Part shown: in pieces, positions 36,223 to 47,736 of the stretch
Position numbering within the stretch: position 1 is the first letter of the stretch
How the letters are laid out: each line of letters starts with the position of its first letter
NCBI RefSeq assembly: GCF_022458985.1
Contig: NC_061774.1
Location: 15,338,197-15,402,196 of the forward strand
DNA length: 64,000 nucleotides
Direction: 5' to 3'
Source: Mugil cephalus
Taxonomy: Eukaryota; Chordata; Actinopteri; Mugiliformes; Mugilidae
Translations under genes and position numbers: made by a program
Notes under the pieces: generated by a model
The model's database searches: none
Told to the model about the DNA's origin: nothing
What the model saw: only the letters and a program-made list of their open reading frames with translations

Positions 36223-37000
36223 TCATGTGATCCTCTTGCGCAAGACATAGTTCGCACACTGTTCAATTTGTTCCAGAAATCGTTGTAGAGGATATTTGCC
36301 TGTGGTTCTACGGTGACATTGGACATCCTGAAACGAAATCATTTTGACATTTTAAACTCACAAAACAATGTAGGCCAACAGATCTTAATTTATGTAAACC
36401 CTTTTTAACATGAAATATCATATTTAACATTAGAGGATATGTTGTGATCCATTGCAAACTGTATGACGCTTTGGTTTTGTGTGGAACTGCAAAGAACTCC
36501 TGCAAAGTAAGACATGAACTCCTCTTTACCTTGTTGTACTGGTGCAAGATGCGAGTGAGATTAGAGAGCGTCTTGTGAGTTGGTTCTTTCAGAGCTGCTT
36601 CCGCCAAGCAGAAGAACTTCTTCTGTGAGGTCAAAGCCAATGTTAGTAATGTTGTCCAACACAGTGACGGATGTCTTAAACCACTGTAAAATCAATAAAT
36701 GTAAAAGATTTCCAACATACCGGACATGGTGTTTGGTTTCCTGTTATCATTGGCACATCTATGCTTAGCTTCAAGAATGTCAAGAACAGAATGTCAGTAT
36801 GTCATAAAACACATTCAACAAAATCCAGTTATTAGTTTTCTTACCACTTTTTTAGGCTGCTTTTGGACTTCTTGTACTGTCTTGAGCATCGTGTGCAACA
36901 GCGGTCTATCAATTTTGTGCAGTGATGATGTGTAGACTATCACAACCATCATCAATACAAGAATTTGAACATATAAGTTCCTCATGTCTTTTCTAGACAT
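36223..37000 (-). CDS. il4/13: il4/13-like cytokine, type 2, the only intact copy
   Basis: Exons: 37000-36845, 36768-36721, 36622-36530, 36327-36223; 133 residues, all phase 0 with GT-AG introns. The signal peptide is MSRKDMRNLY then VQILVLMMVVIVYTSS. Exon 2 is 16 residues with a glycosylation site and Cys (GNQTPCP). Exon 3 is KKFFCLAEAALKEPTH, six residues shorter than in T1. Exon 4 has VQCHRRTTGKY and FLEQIEQC. The four cysteines align with those of T1. This is the only T2 copy with an ATG at the first codon, a complete exon 2 donor and a good exon 4 acceptor. Exon 2 and intron 2 look like T1 sequence while the flanks look like T2, suggesting gene conversion or retention of the ancestral state. 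The role is inferred to be a secreted type-2 cytokine, as for T1. Confidence 0.75.
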
Positions 37001-37011
37001 GTTGAGTCAGC

Positions 37012-38364
37012 GCTGTAAGGTTGAGCAGAAAAGTTGAACTCCTCACACACTCTCACTGCTACTTATAGTGCCATCAAGCTGACACTGTGGCTTTGGTATT
37101 GACGTGTCAAAGGAGGGAGGGAAGCCACCATATAAGGACTTACGGATGATGTAAATAGTTTTCACCAAATTAGTGTCCATTGCCAAGAAATCATCTGTTT
37201 TTTTCTTATCTGTGGAAAACTAGTGAGGGTGGTCATCAACTTGGGCTAAAAGCTGAAGAAGCAAGGTATGACTTCATCAGAAAAAAAAGAAGGTTTTATT
37301 ATTGTCCCACACATTAGAAAAGGAAAATGTGAGAGACAGTTTAGTTTCTTGCTAATAAGACCACCAGCTGTTATAGTTAGACACCTGCCCACATCTCTTT
37401 TGTATTTATGACTCACTTATTCGCATGACAAGCAAAGTAGTGACTCTGCTTGAATTTCCCTCTGTGATGTTTGAAGCTTTAGGTTGATTACATCTCTGCA
37501 TACTGTCACACGTTCACATCACTTCCACATTTTGCATTTAACACTGATGGCGTCAACTGACAAACATTGAATATGAGCTCCCTCTGCAGGTAGTTTGTTG
37601 CAGCCGAGCATGCAAAGTATTCAACCCTTTATTCAAGTGGTCATGCCTATGTCTGTTTTGCAATTAGAAAGTCCCACTTCCAATTTCAACAGCTAAGTAC
37701 TTACTTAGCATAGTTAGCATCTTTTATTTAACTACATCTATCATAACTGAAATAACCTAAAACTAACTTAAACTAACAGAAACTGAGGCTAATCCACTTT
37801 CCAAATCTATACTAGTTCATATGGATCATTGCCAAGTCCAATTGTCCTCAGTTTGATTTGATAATCCACATTTTCCCCAAGTTTCACTGTATTTAGTGCT
37901 ACATTTCACCGTGTCTTTGCCACTCAGGGGGCGTGGCCCAAGGCGGCAGTGACATCAGTGCATACCCTCTATTGAAGCTGAGATCGTTTTCCAGCACCCT
38001 GGCATAAAGTTTCCTGTGTAGGCTGAGCAGTGTGATAATGGCAGCACACCCTGACACAACTCTGAGAAGGAGAGCTCAACAATACCCAGTCTTCAGCATC
38101 TCTTGTCCACACCCAGCTAGGGAGCTTCTTGGCTACCTCAGGCAACAAGTATCCCCACACCTGTCTGTATATCTGTATATTAATTCCCATTATTCTACAA
38201 CAGAAATCTGTTTTTAATTCATTTTATTTGATACGATTGTCAGCCAATATTATTTCAGGGACAGGGATTTCATGGGACAAGGTGCAAGTATGCTTGTCCA
38301 TCCATTGTCCAATCTGTGGCAATTATTTTTTTGTCAGGCTAAGCTGATGTACATGTGTGTGTGC

Positions 38365-38411
<47 letters not shown>

Positions 38412-39143
38412 GGGGAATTCGCATATTAATAACATACATGAAAGACATCGTTTTGTTTCTAAGTATGATAATATGAAATTTGCTATTTGATATTACAGTA
38501 TAAAACACTTGCAATTCCTGCAACTAGACCCTCTCCAAATTCATAATTTGTCTATTTTCATTGGAGTCAGCCTCAACCAAAAATAAATAAATAAATAAAA
38601 CTAATACAAAATACCATTTGGAACAGCATGAATTTCGTTATATATAACTTGTATAAATAATTGTAAACACTGTGAAATATGTAGGCTATTCGTTTTGTTT
38701 TATAGGGATCTTTGAAATATGTGTCTACATATTAATCCTATATGCGGTTATTTAGGCTATTAGTAGGCACCTTTGTTTACATCTATTTCAGTTACCATTT
38801 TATTTTTGTAATTATTGCAATTTTTGTTAGCTTATATCAACCCCAAAAAAAAATCAAAATAAAATTAAAAAAATGCACACACACACACACACACACTCAC
38901 ACAATTGATGAACAAGTGTCGCCCATCATGTTATCTTATTCACTGCAACGCCTACTTCTCCTACAAAAACTACATAGCCTGAAGAAGAACTTTATCAGCG
39001 CTCACCTAGCCCTGCAGACATGAGCCTATGGCGCAGCGGTGCTTTGATGATGGACCAGTCGGGGCGGCGGCGGTCAGCCAATAGGAGCGCGCACAGGATT
39101 GAGGCTAGTTGCGCCATTTTAATGCGTCCACAGCTATCCGGCA
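37012..39143. repeat. Duplicated atrx-upstream block, copy 1
   Basis: About 2.1 kb runs from a T2 promoter, through non-coding sequence with a (GT)n tract (38353-38411) and a CA tract (about 38875-38902), to a CpG-rich end carrying GGCGGCGGCGGTCAGCCAAT. It is near-identical to 42928-45030 and, for its last 1.8 kb, to 48342-50165. The last of these runs directly into atrx, so copy 1 is a displaced duplicate that includes the atrx promoter (CCAAT at 39078-39082). It ends at CAGCTATCCGG, where cytokine sequence resumes. Confidence 0.85.
37062..37067 (-). promoter_or_regulatory. TATA box of the intact type 2 cytokine
   Basis: TATAAG (- strand, in CACTATAAGTAG) about 65 bases upstream of the start codon. 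About 35 bases further upstream lies TTGACGTGTCAA (37099-37110), an imperfect version of the perfect palindrome TTGACGCGTCAA found in other T2 units, for example near 31378. Confidence 0.6.
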
Positions 39144-39189
39144 TGTAGCCCAACAGAGCTTAATTTATTTAAACCCTTTTTAACATTAA

Positions 39190-39580
39190 GTCGTGTGAGT
39201 TGTTTCATTCAGAGCTGCTTCCACCAAACAGAAGAACTCCTTCTGTGAGGTCAAAGCCACTGTTAGTAATGTTGTCCAACACAGTCACAGATGTCTTAAA
39301 CCACTGTAATATGTCGTCTTCTGTTATCATCGACACATGTATGTGTAGCTTCAAGGATGACAAGAGAAGAATGTCGGTATGTCATAAAACACATTCAACA
39401 ACATGCAGTTAGTGGTTTTCTTACAACTTTTTCAGTCTGCCTTGTGGCTTCTTGCGCTGTGTTGAGCATCTCTTGCAACAGCGGTCTACCAGTATTTTGC
39501 AGCGATGGTGTGTAGACCATCACAACCATCATCAATACAATAATTTGAACATATAAGTTTCTCATGTCTTTTCTAGACAC
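39190..39580 (-). pseudogene. 3'-truncated type 2 il4/13-like copy
   Basis: Exon 1 is 39580-39425 (GTG first codon). The exon 2 region carries the same deletion of about 40 nt over the donor, and exon 3 starts at 39242 (KEFFCLVEAALNETTH). Exon 3 breaks off after about 17 codons at a deletion junction near 39190 that brings in a TAA, and exon 4 is missing. Beyond the junction a short piece of T2 intron 3 is fused to the atrx-promoter block. Confidence 0.85.
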
Positions 39581-39948
39581 GTTGAGTCAGCGCTGTCAGG
39601 TTGAGCAGAAAAGTTGAACTCCTCACACACTCTCACTGCTACTTATAGTGCCATCAAGCTGACACTGTGACTTCGGTATTGACGTGTCAAAGGGGAAGAC
39701 ACCATATAAGGACTATATGTTGGTTATATAGATGATCATGACGGCAGACTACAGCCAGAAACAGCTGATTTTTAACCGTGTTTCTCAACCCATAAGTTAC
39801 TTGTAATGATGAGGATGCATTGCTGATCAAGAAAAAAAAAGTCTGAGATGCCCATATGATTTATTCATGTATAAGTATAAAACCTACAAATACAATGTGT
39901 AGAAAAATAAATATTACATTAGACAATAAATAACTGGTGTCTGTCACA

Positions 39949-40769
39949 TCATCTTCTGGGATGACCGTGGTTCAAGGTGTAGTTTACACAAGATTGGATT
40001 TTGTCCAGAAATGTCCGTATGGGATAAAAGCCATTTGTTTTCAGGTGACACGTGACATTCTTAATTTGAAGAAGTAAGAAAAAAAAAAAAAGTTAATTTT
40101 GAAAATGTACATTTTAAGATCACAAAAAATACCAAACACGACTAAATTTACATAAAACCTGTTTAACATTATAGATGGTATTAAATATTAGAGGATATGC
40201 TGTTTAGATTCACTGTAAATCATTTGACGCTTTGGCTCGGTGTGAGCCTACAAACAACTCGCTGACATACATGAACTCCCCTTTACCTTGTTGTAGCTAC
40301 GCAGGTTGCGATAGAGAATTTTCACATCTTCGGTGATATTTGGATGGTTTTTCTTTGCTTCCTCCAGAACTTCCTCCGCCAAACAGAAGAACTCCTTCCG
40401 TGAGGTCAAATCCACTGTTAGTAATGTTGTCCAACACAGTCACAGATGTCTTAAACCACTGTAATATCAATAAATGTAAAAGATTTCCAACATACCGGAC
40501 ACGGTGTGTGGTTTTCTGTTATCATTCGCACATCTATGCTTAGCTTCAAGAATGACAAGATGAAAATGTCAGTATATCATAAAACACATTGAACAACATG
40601 CAGTTAGTAGATTTCTTACATTTTTGTCAGTCAAATCTTTGGCGTTGCTTCTAATCCTTGTCAGAAGCGTTCTCGCCGTTTCGTCTAGTTTTGATGCTGC
40701 GTAGACCATCACGATCCCCATCAGCAGCAGATACTGAACATGTAGCTTCTTCGCGTCTTTGGAAGACAT
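39949..40769 (-). CDS. il4/13: il4/13-like cytokine, type 1 copy 4 (two acceptors altered)
   Basis: Exons: 40769-40620, 40543-40496, exon 3 ending at 40287, exon 4 ending at 39949. Reading frames are open: a 50-residue exon 1, NHTPCP in exon 2, FFCLAEEVLEEA in exon 3, NVTC and FLDKIQSC in exon 4. Both 3' splice acceptors used by the sister genes are mutated. The exon 3 acceptor reads CACGG instead of CACAG, and the exon 4 acceptor reads TTCAA instead of TTCAG. In each case another AG lies 3 or 6 nt downstream in the same frame, giving starts at 40394 and 40059 and the loss of one and two residues. The gene may therefore still be functional, or may be an early pseudogene. Confidence 0.6.
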
Positions 40770-41739
40770 GTTGAGCCAGTGCTGTCAGGTTGAGCAGAAA
40801 AGTTGAACTCCCCACACAGTCTTACTACTGTCGCTTCTTATAGCGCCACTGTAATTGCTGCTTAGATACGTCAGACGGTTATCAAATGGGATCTTTTACT
40901 AAGAAATTATCTGGTTATTCATTATCTCCACAGTTGCCACCAAGAATTGCAGTATTAATATCTGATTTGTAATTTTTTTTATTTATTTTTTTTCAGCACC
41001 ACCATGATGCTGATTTCCTTATTGTCTTTCCCACACGTAGCTGCATTAATAATGATGAGTTGTATTTATATTATTACTGGAGCACCTGTGTCTCTCCTGT
41101 ATGACAGGCCAAACTGACTGGGTTGTGTAGGCACACGGGGAAATATTTAGTCAATTTTTATCTTAACACACAGGAAGGGGAAAATGTGAGTGACAGGAAG
41201 AAAAAAAATAAAATCCTGTCAGCTTCAATATGAGTTTACTTCTGGCTAAGAAGACCACCAGACAACTATTATAACTCGACGCCTGTCCACTTGATTTTAC
41301 AGTAATACAGTAAGTAGTGATTATTTCAAATAAAATGAATGAAATATTGTGTGTAGAATTATATTATAGTTCTTATAAAGTCATTTGAGAGAAAATGTAT
41401 TGGTTGAGTATCTCAGAAAGTAGGTGAACTATAATATAACTGCTGGCTGTTAGTGAGGTATTTCACTGAAATGACAATGTAAAAAAAAGATTCTAATCAA
41501 ATGACCTATACTGAAGTGAATATGTTATGTGTGTAGCATATGTATGTGCTTTTCCATTATCACATCATTTCTATTTTTCCAAAGGCAAATATTACTAGTT
41601 ATGATGGGTGGCTGCAGCCAGAACTGAAATGACAAGACCACAACTAAGATGCTGTTGTCATACAAACGTTGAGCTCGTCTCGGAAAGTTTCACCCTTCAA
41701 CTTGTGTTGTTACTCGTTTGCTGAACAATGTTACTCACA

Positions 41740-41908
41740 ACGACGAGGATGCATTAGTAAAACTTAGCAGATTATATGCAGAAAAAACAAACACTTTGCC
41801 AAACACAAACCACTGTTGAATCATTTATTGGAATATAAATTCAAATAGAAAAATAAATATTAAATTATGTGATAAATAATTGACATCTAATAAATATGTT
41901 AAATAATT
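41740..41908 (-). pseudogene. Relic 3' UTR of a type 2 cytokine gene
   Basis: This matches the 3' UTR of the intact T2 (36050-36222) up to GTTAAATAAT. It then switches to foreign repeat sequence exactly where the T2 stop codon region would begin. The matching T2 promoter reappears at about 42925-43060 beyond the repeat, so the whole T2 coding region has been replaced. Confidence 0.75.
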
Positions 41909-42924
41909 CGGTAACACTTTCTATGAAGGTTGTAATTATAATCCCCTATGAATGCATCCATAGTATTTTATAAGGTGTCTATAAAGCATTATAATGATCA
42001 TTATTACCATCTATACATATTCACAAGTCGTCATAACCAACTTCATGATGCATTATGACAACTGGTTATGAATGATTATAATTTTAATCTGAATAGTGCA
42101 TTATAAATATGTCAGTATCTGCCTAGTCACTTGTTCATTTTATGATGCATCATAACTACTTTGCTTTGCTAAATGTGTATAGTGATGCATAATGAGTTTT
42201 GACTACTACTATAGTCCTTTATATCTGTAGCTATAAGTATATGTAATAAAGTTATAATAATGTATACATCTCCCTACAGCACACAGTTATAAACAGCTAT
42301 GCAATATCATGAGTGCTATTTGTCAGCTCTAAGTAAAGTGACAAGAATATGACACTATTATTAACAGATGTAAGTTATTATGAGTAATCAAAAGGTGCAA
42401 TGAACTAAGTCCTGAGTCAAACATCTTTACCTCATATGCACAATATTATAAATGACTATGTTAATGTCATAGGTGTTATTTGTCAGCTTTAGGTAACGTA
42501 GTGCAAATGAGGTGTTGTAGATACAAGATTATAAACAAATATGAGGCACAATGAAATGAGAGCCTGGACAGTAAAGACAAAAGGAAAGCATTTAGTTCAC
42601 TTTATTTTCATTTAAACCAACACACATAATCAGAATGATTATCAATGCTCTGAGCACATTACACAAACACATGAAACATGTGAAACAGGCCACAAAAGTG
42701 GCACGGCATTTTCCTGGAGATGTGGCTCTTAAAAGTGCCTTTGGGTTGGTGAGGTGTTTCAGGGTCAGAGGTCAGGAGATGGTTTGACAGCAACTACAAG
42801 AAGAACAGAGGCAAATCTTTAGTGCTCTAGCTGGGTTTGTTTTTTTTTATGCAGAAAGGTTTGATTGAAAACAAATAAACAGATCCCATTTTTTTGTTTA
42901 AAGCAGCCTAATGAGATATTATGT
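41909..42924. mobile_element. Interspersed element replacing a T2 gene, copy A
   Basis: It begins TCGGTAACACTTTCTATGAA, typical of a family of AT-rich fish repeats built from 'cattataatgatcattat'-like segments. It continues to about 42920, where T2 promoter sequence resumes. I see no transposase. The right part (42600-42900) is unrecognised. A second copy lies at 47737-48340. Confidence 0.6.
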
Positions 42925-42927
42925 TGA

Positions 42928-44263
42928 GGAACAGAAAAGTTGAACTCCTCACACACTCTCACTGCTACTTATAGTGCCATCAAGCTGACACTGTGACTTT
43001 GGTATTGACGCGTCAAAGGAGGGAGGGAAGCCACCATATAAGGACTTAAGCAAGATGTAAATAGTTTTCACCCAATTAGTGTCCATTGCCAAGAAATCAT
43101 CTGTTTTTTCCTATCTGTGAACACTAGTAAGGGTGGTCATCAACTTGGGCTAAAAGCTGAAGAAGCAAGGTATGACTTCATCAAAAAAAAGGTTTTATTA
43201 TTGTCCCACACATTAGAAAAGGAAAATGTGAGAGACAGTTTAGTTTCTTGCTAATAAGGCCACCAGCTGTTATAGTTAGACACCTGCCCACATCTCTTTT
43301 GTATTTATGACTCACTTATTCGCATGACAACCGAAGTAGTGACTCTGCTTGAATTTCCCTCTGTGATGGTTGAAGCTTTAGGTTGATTACATCTCTGCAT
43401 ACTGTCACACGTTCACATCACTTCCACATTTTGCATTTAACACTGATGGCGTCAACTGACAAACATTGAATATGAGCTCCCTCTGCAGGTAGTTTGTTGC
43501 AGCCGAGCATGCAAAGTATTCACCCCTTTATTCAAGTGGTCATGCCTATGTCTGTTTTGCAATTAGAAAGTCCCTCTTCCAATTTCAACAGCTAAGTACT
43601 TACTTAGCATAGTTAGCATCTTTTATTTAACTACATCTATCATAACTGAAATAACCTAAAACTAACTTAAACTAACAGAAACTGAGGCTAATCCACTTTC
43701 CAAATCTATACTAGTTCATATGGATCATTGCCAAGTCCAATTGTCCTCAGTTTGATTTGATAATCCACATTTTCCCCAAGTTTCACTGTATTTAGTGCTA
43801 CATTTCACCGTGTCTTTGCCACTCAGGGGGCGTGACCCAAGGCGGCAGTGACATCAGTGCATACCCTCTATTGAAGCTGAGATCGCTTTCCAGCACCCTG
43901 GCATAAAGTTTCCTGTGTAGGCTGAGCAGTGTGATAATGGCAGCACACCCTGACACAACTCTGAGAAGGAGAGCTCAACAATACCCAGTCTTCAGCATCT
44001 CTTGTCCACACCCAGCTAGGGAGCTTCTTGGCTACCTCAGGCAACAAGTATCCCCACACCTGTTTGCATATCTGTATATTAATTCCCATTATTCTACAAC
44101 AGAAATGTGTTTTTAATTCATTTTATTTGATGCTATTGTCAGCCAATATTATTTCAGGGACAGGGATTTCATGGGACAAGGTGCAAGTATGCTTGTCCAT
44201 CTATTGTCCAATCTGTGGCAATTATTGTTTTGTCAGGCTAAGCTGATGTACACGTGTGTGTGT

Positions 44264-44300
<37 letters not shown>

Positions 44301-45030
44301 GGGGAATTCGCATATTAATAACATACATGAAAGACATCGTTTTGTTTCTAAGTATGATAATATGAAATTTGCTATTTGATATTACAGTATAACATTTGCA
44401 ATTCCTGCAACTAGACCCTCTCCAAATTCATAATCTGTCTATTTTCATTGGAGTCAGCCTCAACCAAAAATAATAAATAAATAAAACTAATACAAAATAC
44501 CATTTGGAACAGCATGAATTTCGTTATACATAACTTGTATAAATAATTGTAAACACTGTGAAATATGTAGGCTATTCGTTTTGTTTTATAGGGATCTTTG
44601 AAATATGTGTCTACATATTAATCCTATATGCGGTTATTTAGGCTATTAGTAGGCACCTTTGTTTACATCTATTTCAGTTACCATGTTATTTTTGTAATTG
44701 TTGCCATTTTTGTTAGCTTATATCGCGTTGGCAACTCCAAAAAAAAAACAAAAACAAATAATAAAAAAAAACACACACACACACACTCACATTTGATGAA
44801 CAAGTGTCGCCCATCATGTTATCTTATTCACTGCAACGCCTACTTCTCCCACAAAAACTACATAGCCTGAAGAAGAACTTTATCAGCGCTCACCTAGCCC
44901 TGCAGACATGAGCCTATGGCGCAGCGGTGCTTTGATGATGGACCAGTCGGGGCGGCGGCGGTCAGCCAATAGGAGCGCGCACAGGATTGAGGCTAGATGC
45001 GCCATTTTACTGCGTCCACAGCTATCCAGC
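42928..45030. repeat. Duplicated atrx-upstream block, copy 2
   Basis: Near-identical to 37012-39143, with the T2 promoter at its left edge (a TATA core in CTACTTATAGTG near 42967), a (GT)n tract (about 44252-44300) and a CA tract (about 44769-44790). A CpG-rich end carries a CCAAT box (44966-44970). It ends at the same point (CAGCTATCCAG) and is fused to the same piece of T2 intron, so it shares one ancestral junction with copy 1. Confidence 0.85.
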
Positions 45031-45077
45031 ATGTAGCCCAACAGAGCTTAATTTATTTAAACCCTTTTTAACATTAA

Positions 45078-45468
45078 GTCGTGTGAGTTGGTTCTTTCAG
45101 AGCTGCTTCCGCCAAGCAGAAGAACTCCTTCTGTGAGGTCGAAGCCAATGTTAGTGATGTTGTCCAACACAGTCACAGATGTCTTAAACCACTGTAATAT
45201 GTCGTCTTCTGTTATCATTGACACAAGTATGTGTAGCTTCAAGGATGACAAGAGAAAAATGTCGGTACGTCATAAAATGCATTCAACAACATGCAGTTAG
45301 TGGTTTTCTTACAACTTTTTCAGTCTGCCTTGTGGCTTCTTCCGCTGTGTTGAGCATCTCTTGCAACAGCGGTCTACCAGTATTTTGCAGCAATGGTGTG
45401 TCGACTATCACAACCATCATCGATACAAGAATTTGAACATATAAGTTTCTCATGTCTTTTCTAGACAC
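45078..45468 (-). pseudogene. 3'-truncated type 2 il4/13-like copy (second)
   Basis: Exon 1 is 45468-45313 (GTG first codon). The exon 2 donor deletion and the truncated exon 3 (start 45130) use the same break as the copy at 39190-39580. The common lesions show the two were duplicated after becoming pseudogenes, as parts of a unit of 5-6 kb. Confidence 0.85.
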
Positions 45469-45823
45469 GTTGGGTCAGCGCCATCAGGTTGAGCAGAAAA
45501 GTTGAACTCCTCACACTCTCTCACTGCTACTTATAGTGCCATCAAGCTGACACTGACTTTAGTATTGACGCGTCAAAGGGGAAGACACCATTGGTTATTT
45601 TATAGATGATCATGATGCAGGTACAGCCAGAAACAGCTGATTTTTAACTGTCTCTAACCCATTAAGTTTAAATTGTAATGATGAGGATGCATTGCTGATC
45701 AAGGAAAAAAAAAAAGTCTGAGATGCCCATATGATTTATTCATGTATAAGTATAAAACCTACAAATACAATGTGTAAAAAAATAAATATTACATTAGACA
45801 ATAAATAACTGGTGTCTGTCACA

Positions 45824-46649
45824 TCATCTTATGGGATGACCGTGGTTCAAGGTGTAGGTTACACACATTTGGATTTTTCCCAGAAATGTCTGTATGTGAT
45901 AAAAGCCATTTATTTTCACTTGACACGTGACATTCTTAATCTGAAGAAGTAAGAAAAAAAATAAATAAAAAGTTAATTTTGAAAATGTACATTTTAAGAT
46001 CACAAAAAATACCAAACACGACTAAATTTACATAAAACCTGTTTAACATTATAGATGGTATTAAATATTAGAGGATATGCCGTTTAGATTCACTGTAAAT
46101 CATTTGACACTTTGGCTCGGTGTGAGCCTACAAACAACTCGCTGACATACATGAACTCCCCTTTACCTTGTTGTAGCTACGCAGGTTGCGATAGAGAATG
46201 TTCACATCTTTGGTGATATTTGGATGGTTTTTCTTTGCTTCCTCCAGAACTTCCTTCGCCAAACAGAAGAACGTCTTCTGTGAGGTCAAATCCACTGTTA
46301 GTAATGTTGTCCAACACATTCACAGATGTCTTAAACCACTGTAATATCAATAAATGTAAAAGATTTCCAACATACCGGACATGGTGTTTGGTTTCCTGTT
46401 ATCATTCGCACATCTATGCTTAGCTTCAAGAATGACAAGATGAAAATGTCAGTATGTCATAAAACACATTGAACAACATACAGTTAGTAGATTTCTTACA
46501 TTTTTCTCAGTCAAATCTTTGGCTTCTTTTCCAATCATCTTGAGAAGCGTTCTCTTCTCTTCGTCTGGTTGCGGTGCTGCGCAGACCATCATGATCCCCA
46601 TCAGCAGCAGATACTGAACATGTAGCTTCTTCGCGTCTTTGGAAGACAT
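45824..46649 (-). CDS. il4/13: il4/13-like cytokine, type 1 copy 5 (intact)
   Basis: Exons: 46649-46500, 46423-46376, 46277-46167, 45940-45824; 141 residues, all phase 0 with intact GT-AG sites. The signal peptide region is MSSKDAKKLH then YLLLMGIMMVCAA. Exon 2 carries GNQTPCP. Exon 3 carries KTFFCLAKEVLEEAKKNHPN. Exon 4 carries NVTC and FLGKIQMC and ends GHPIR. It has several private replacements against copy 1 while keeping the cysteines, which suits a gene under constraint. This is the T1 copy nearest to atrx. Confidence 0.75.
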
Positions 46650-46834
46650 GTTGAGCCAGTGCTGTCAGGTTGAGCAGAAAAGTTGAACTCCCTACACAGT
46701 CTTACTACTGTCGCTTCTTATAGCGCCACTGTAACCACTGCTTAGATACGTCAGACGGTTATCAAATGGGATCTTTTACTAAGAAATTATCTGGTCATTC
46801 ATTATCTCCACAGTTGCCACCAAGAAGCACCACC

Positions 46835-46948
46835 ATGATGCTTATTTCCTTATTGTCTTTTCCACACGTAGCTGCATTAATAATGATGAGTTGTATTAAT
46901 ATTGTTACTGGAGCACCTGTGTCTCTCCTGTATGACAGGCCAAACTGA
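46835..46948 (+). other. Recurrent 37-codon open frame between cytokine units
   Basis: A short + strand frame beginning MMLISLLSFPH and ending LLYDRPN, with a good Kozak context (CACCATGATG). It recurs, open and of identical length, at 30668-30781, 35317-35430 and 41004-41117. Each copy lies about 180-250 bases upstream of a T1 promoter in the opposite direction. The N-terminus is hydrophobic. It matches no family I know. It may be a non-coding relic that stays open by chance in recent duplicates. Confidence 0.25.
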
Positions 46949-47569
46949 CTGGGTTGTGTAGGCACACGGGGAAATATTTAGTCAATTTTTAACTTAACAC
47001 ACAGGAAGGGGAAAATGTGAGTGACAGGAAGAAAAAAAATAAAATCCTGTCAGCTTCAATATGAGTTTACTTCTGGCTAAGAAGACCACCAGACAACTAT
47101 TATAACTCAACGCCTGTCCACTTGTTTTTACAGTAATACAGGAAGTAGTGGTTATTTCAAATAAAATGAATGAAATATTGTGTATAGAATAATATTATAG
47201 TTCTTATAAAGTCATTTGAGAGAAAATGTATTGGTTGAGTATCTCAGAAAGTAGGTGAACTATAATATAACTGCTGGCTGTTAGTGAGGTATTTCACTGA
47301 AATGACAATGTAAAAAAAAACTTCTAATCAAATGACGTATACTGAAGTGAATATGTTATGTGTGTAGCATATGTATGTGCTTTTCCATTATCACATCATT
47401 TCTATTTGTCCAAAGGCAAATATTACTGGCTATGATGGGTGGCTGCAGGCAGAACTGAAATGACAAGACCACAACTAAGATGCTGTTATCATACAAACGT
47501 TAAGCTCGTCTCGGAAAGTTTCACCCTTCAACTTGTGTTGTTACTCGTTTGCTGTACAGTTTTACTCAC

Positions 47570-47736
47570 AACGACGAGGATGCATTAGTAAAACTTAGCA
47601 GATTATATGCAGAAAAAACAAACACTTTGCCAAACACAAACCACTGTTGAATCATTTATTGGACTATAAACACAAATAGAAAAATAAATATTAAATTATG
47701 TGATAAATAATTGACATGTAATAAATATGTTAAATA
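47570..47736 (-). pseudogene. Relic 3' UTR of a type 2 cytokine gene (second)
   Basis: Same relationship as at 41740-41908: T2 3' UTR sequence running up to the repeat boundary at TTAAATAAT. Here no T2 promoter follows. Confidence 0.7.

Noticed and set aside
37969..38217. Overlapping frames conserved at 38.0, 43.9 and 49.1 kb (MIMAAHPDTTLRRRAQQYPV...)
   Set aside because: Conservation is explained by recent block duplication. The third copy has an internal deletion, and there is no recognisable family or codon signature.
38323..38523. Frames with runs of HTHTHT or VCVCVC at the GT tracts
   Set aside because: Translations of (GT)n/(CA)n microsatellites.
45057..45251. Open frame with QWFKTSVTVLDNITN across exon 2 and intron 2 of T2 copies
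   Set aside because: It stays open only because the donor was deleted, and it runs out of frame with the conserved FFCLAEAAL exon. The same bases are intron in the T1 and intact T2 genes.
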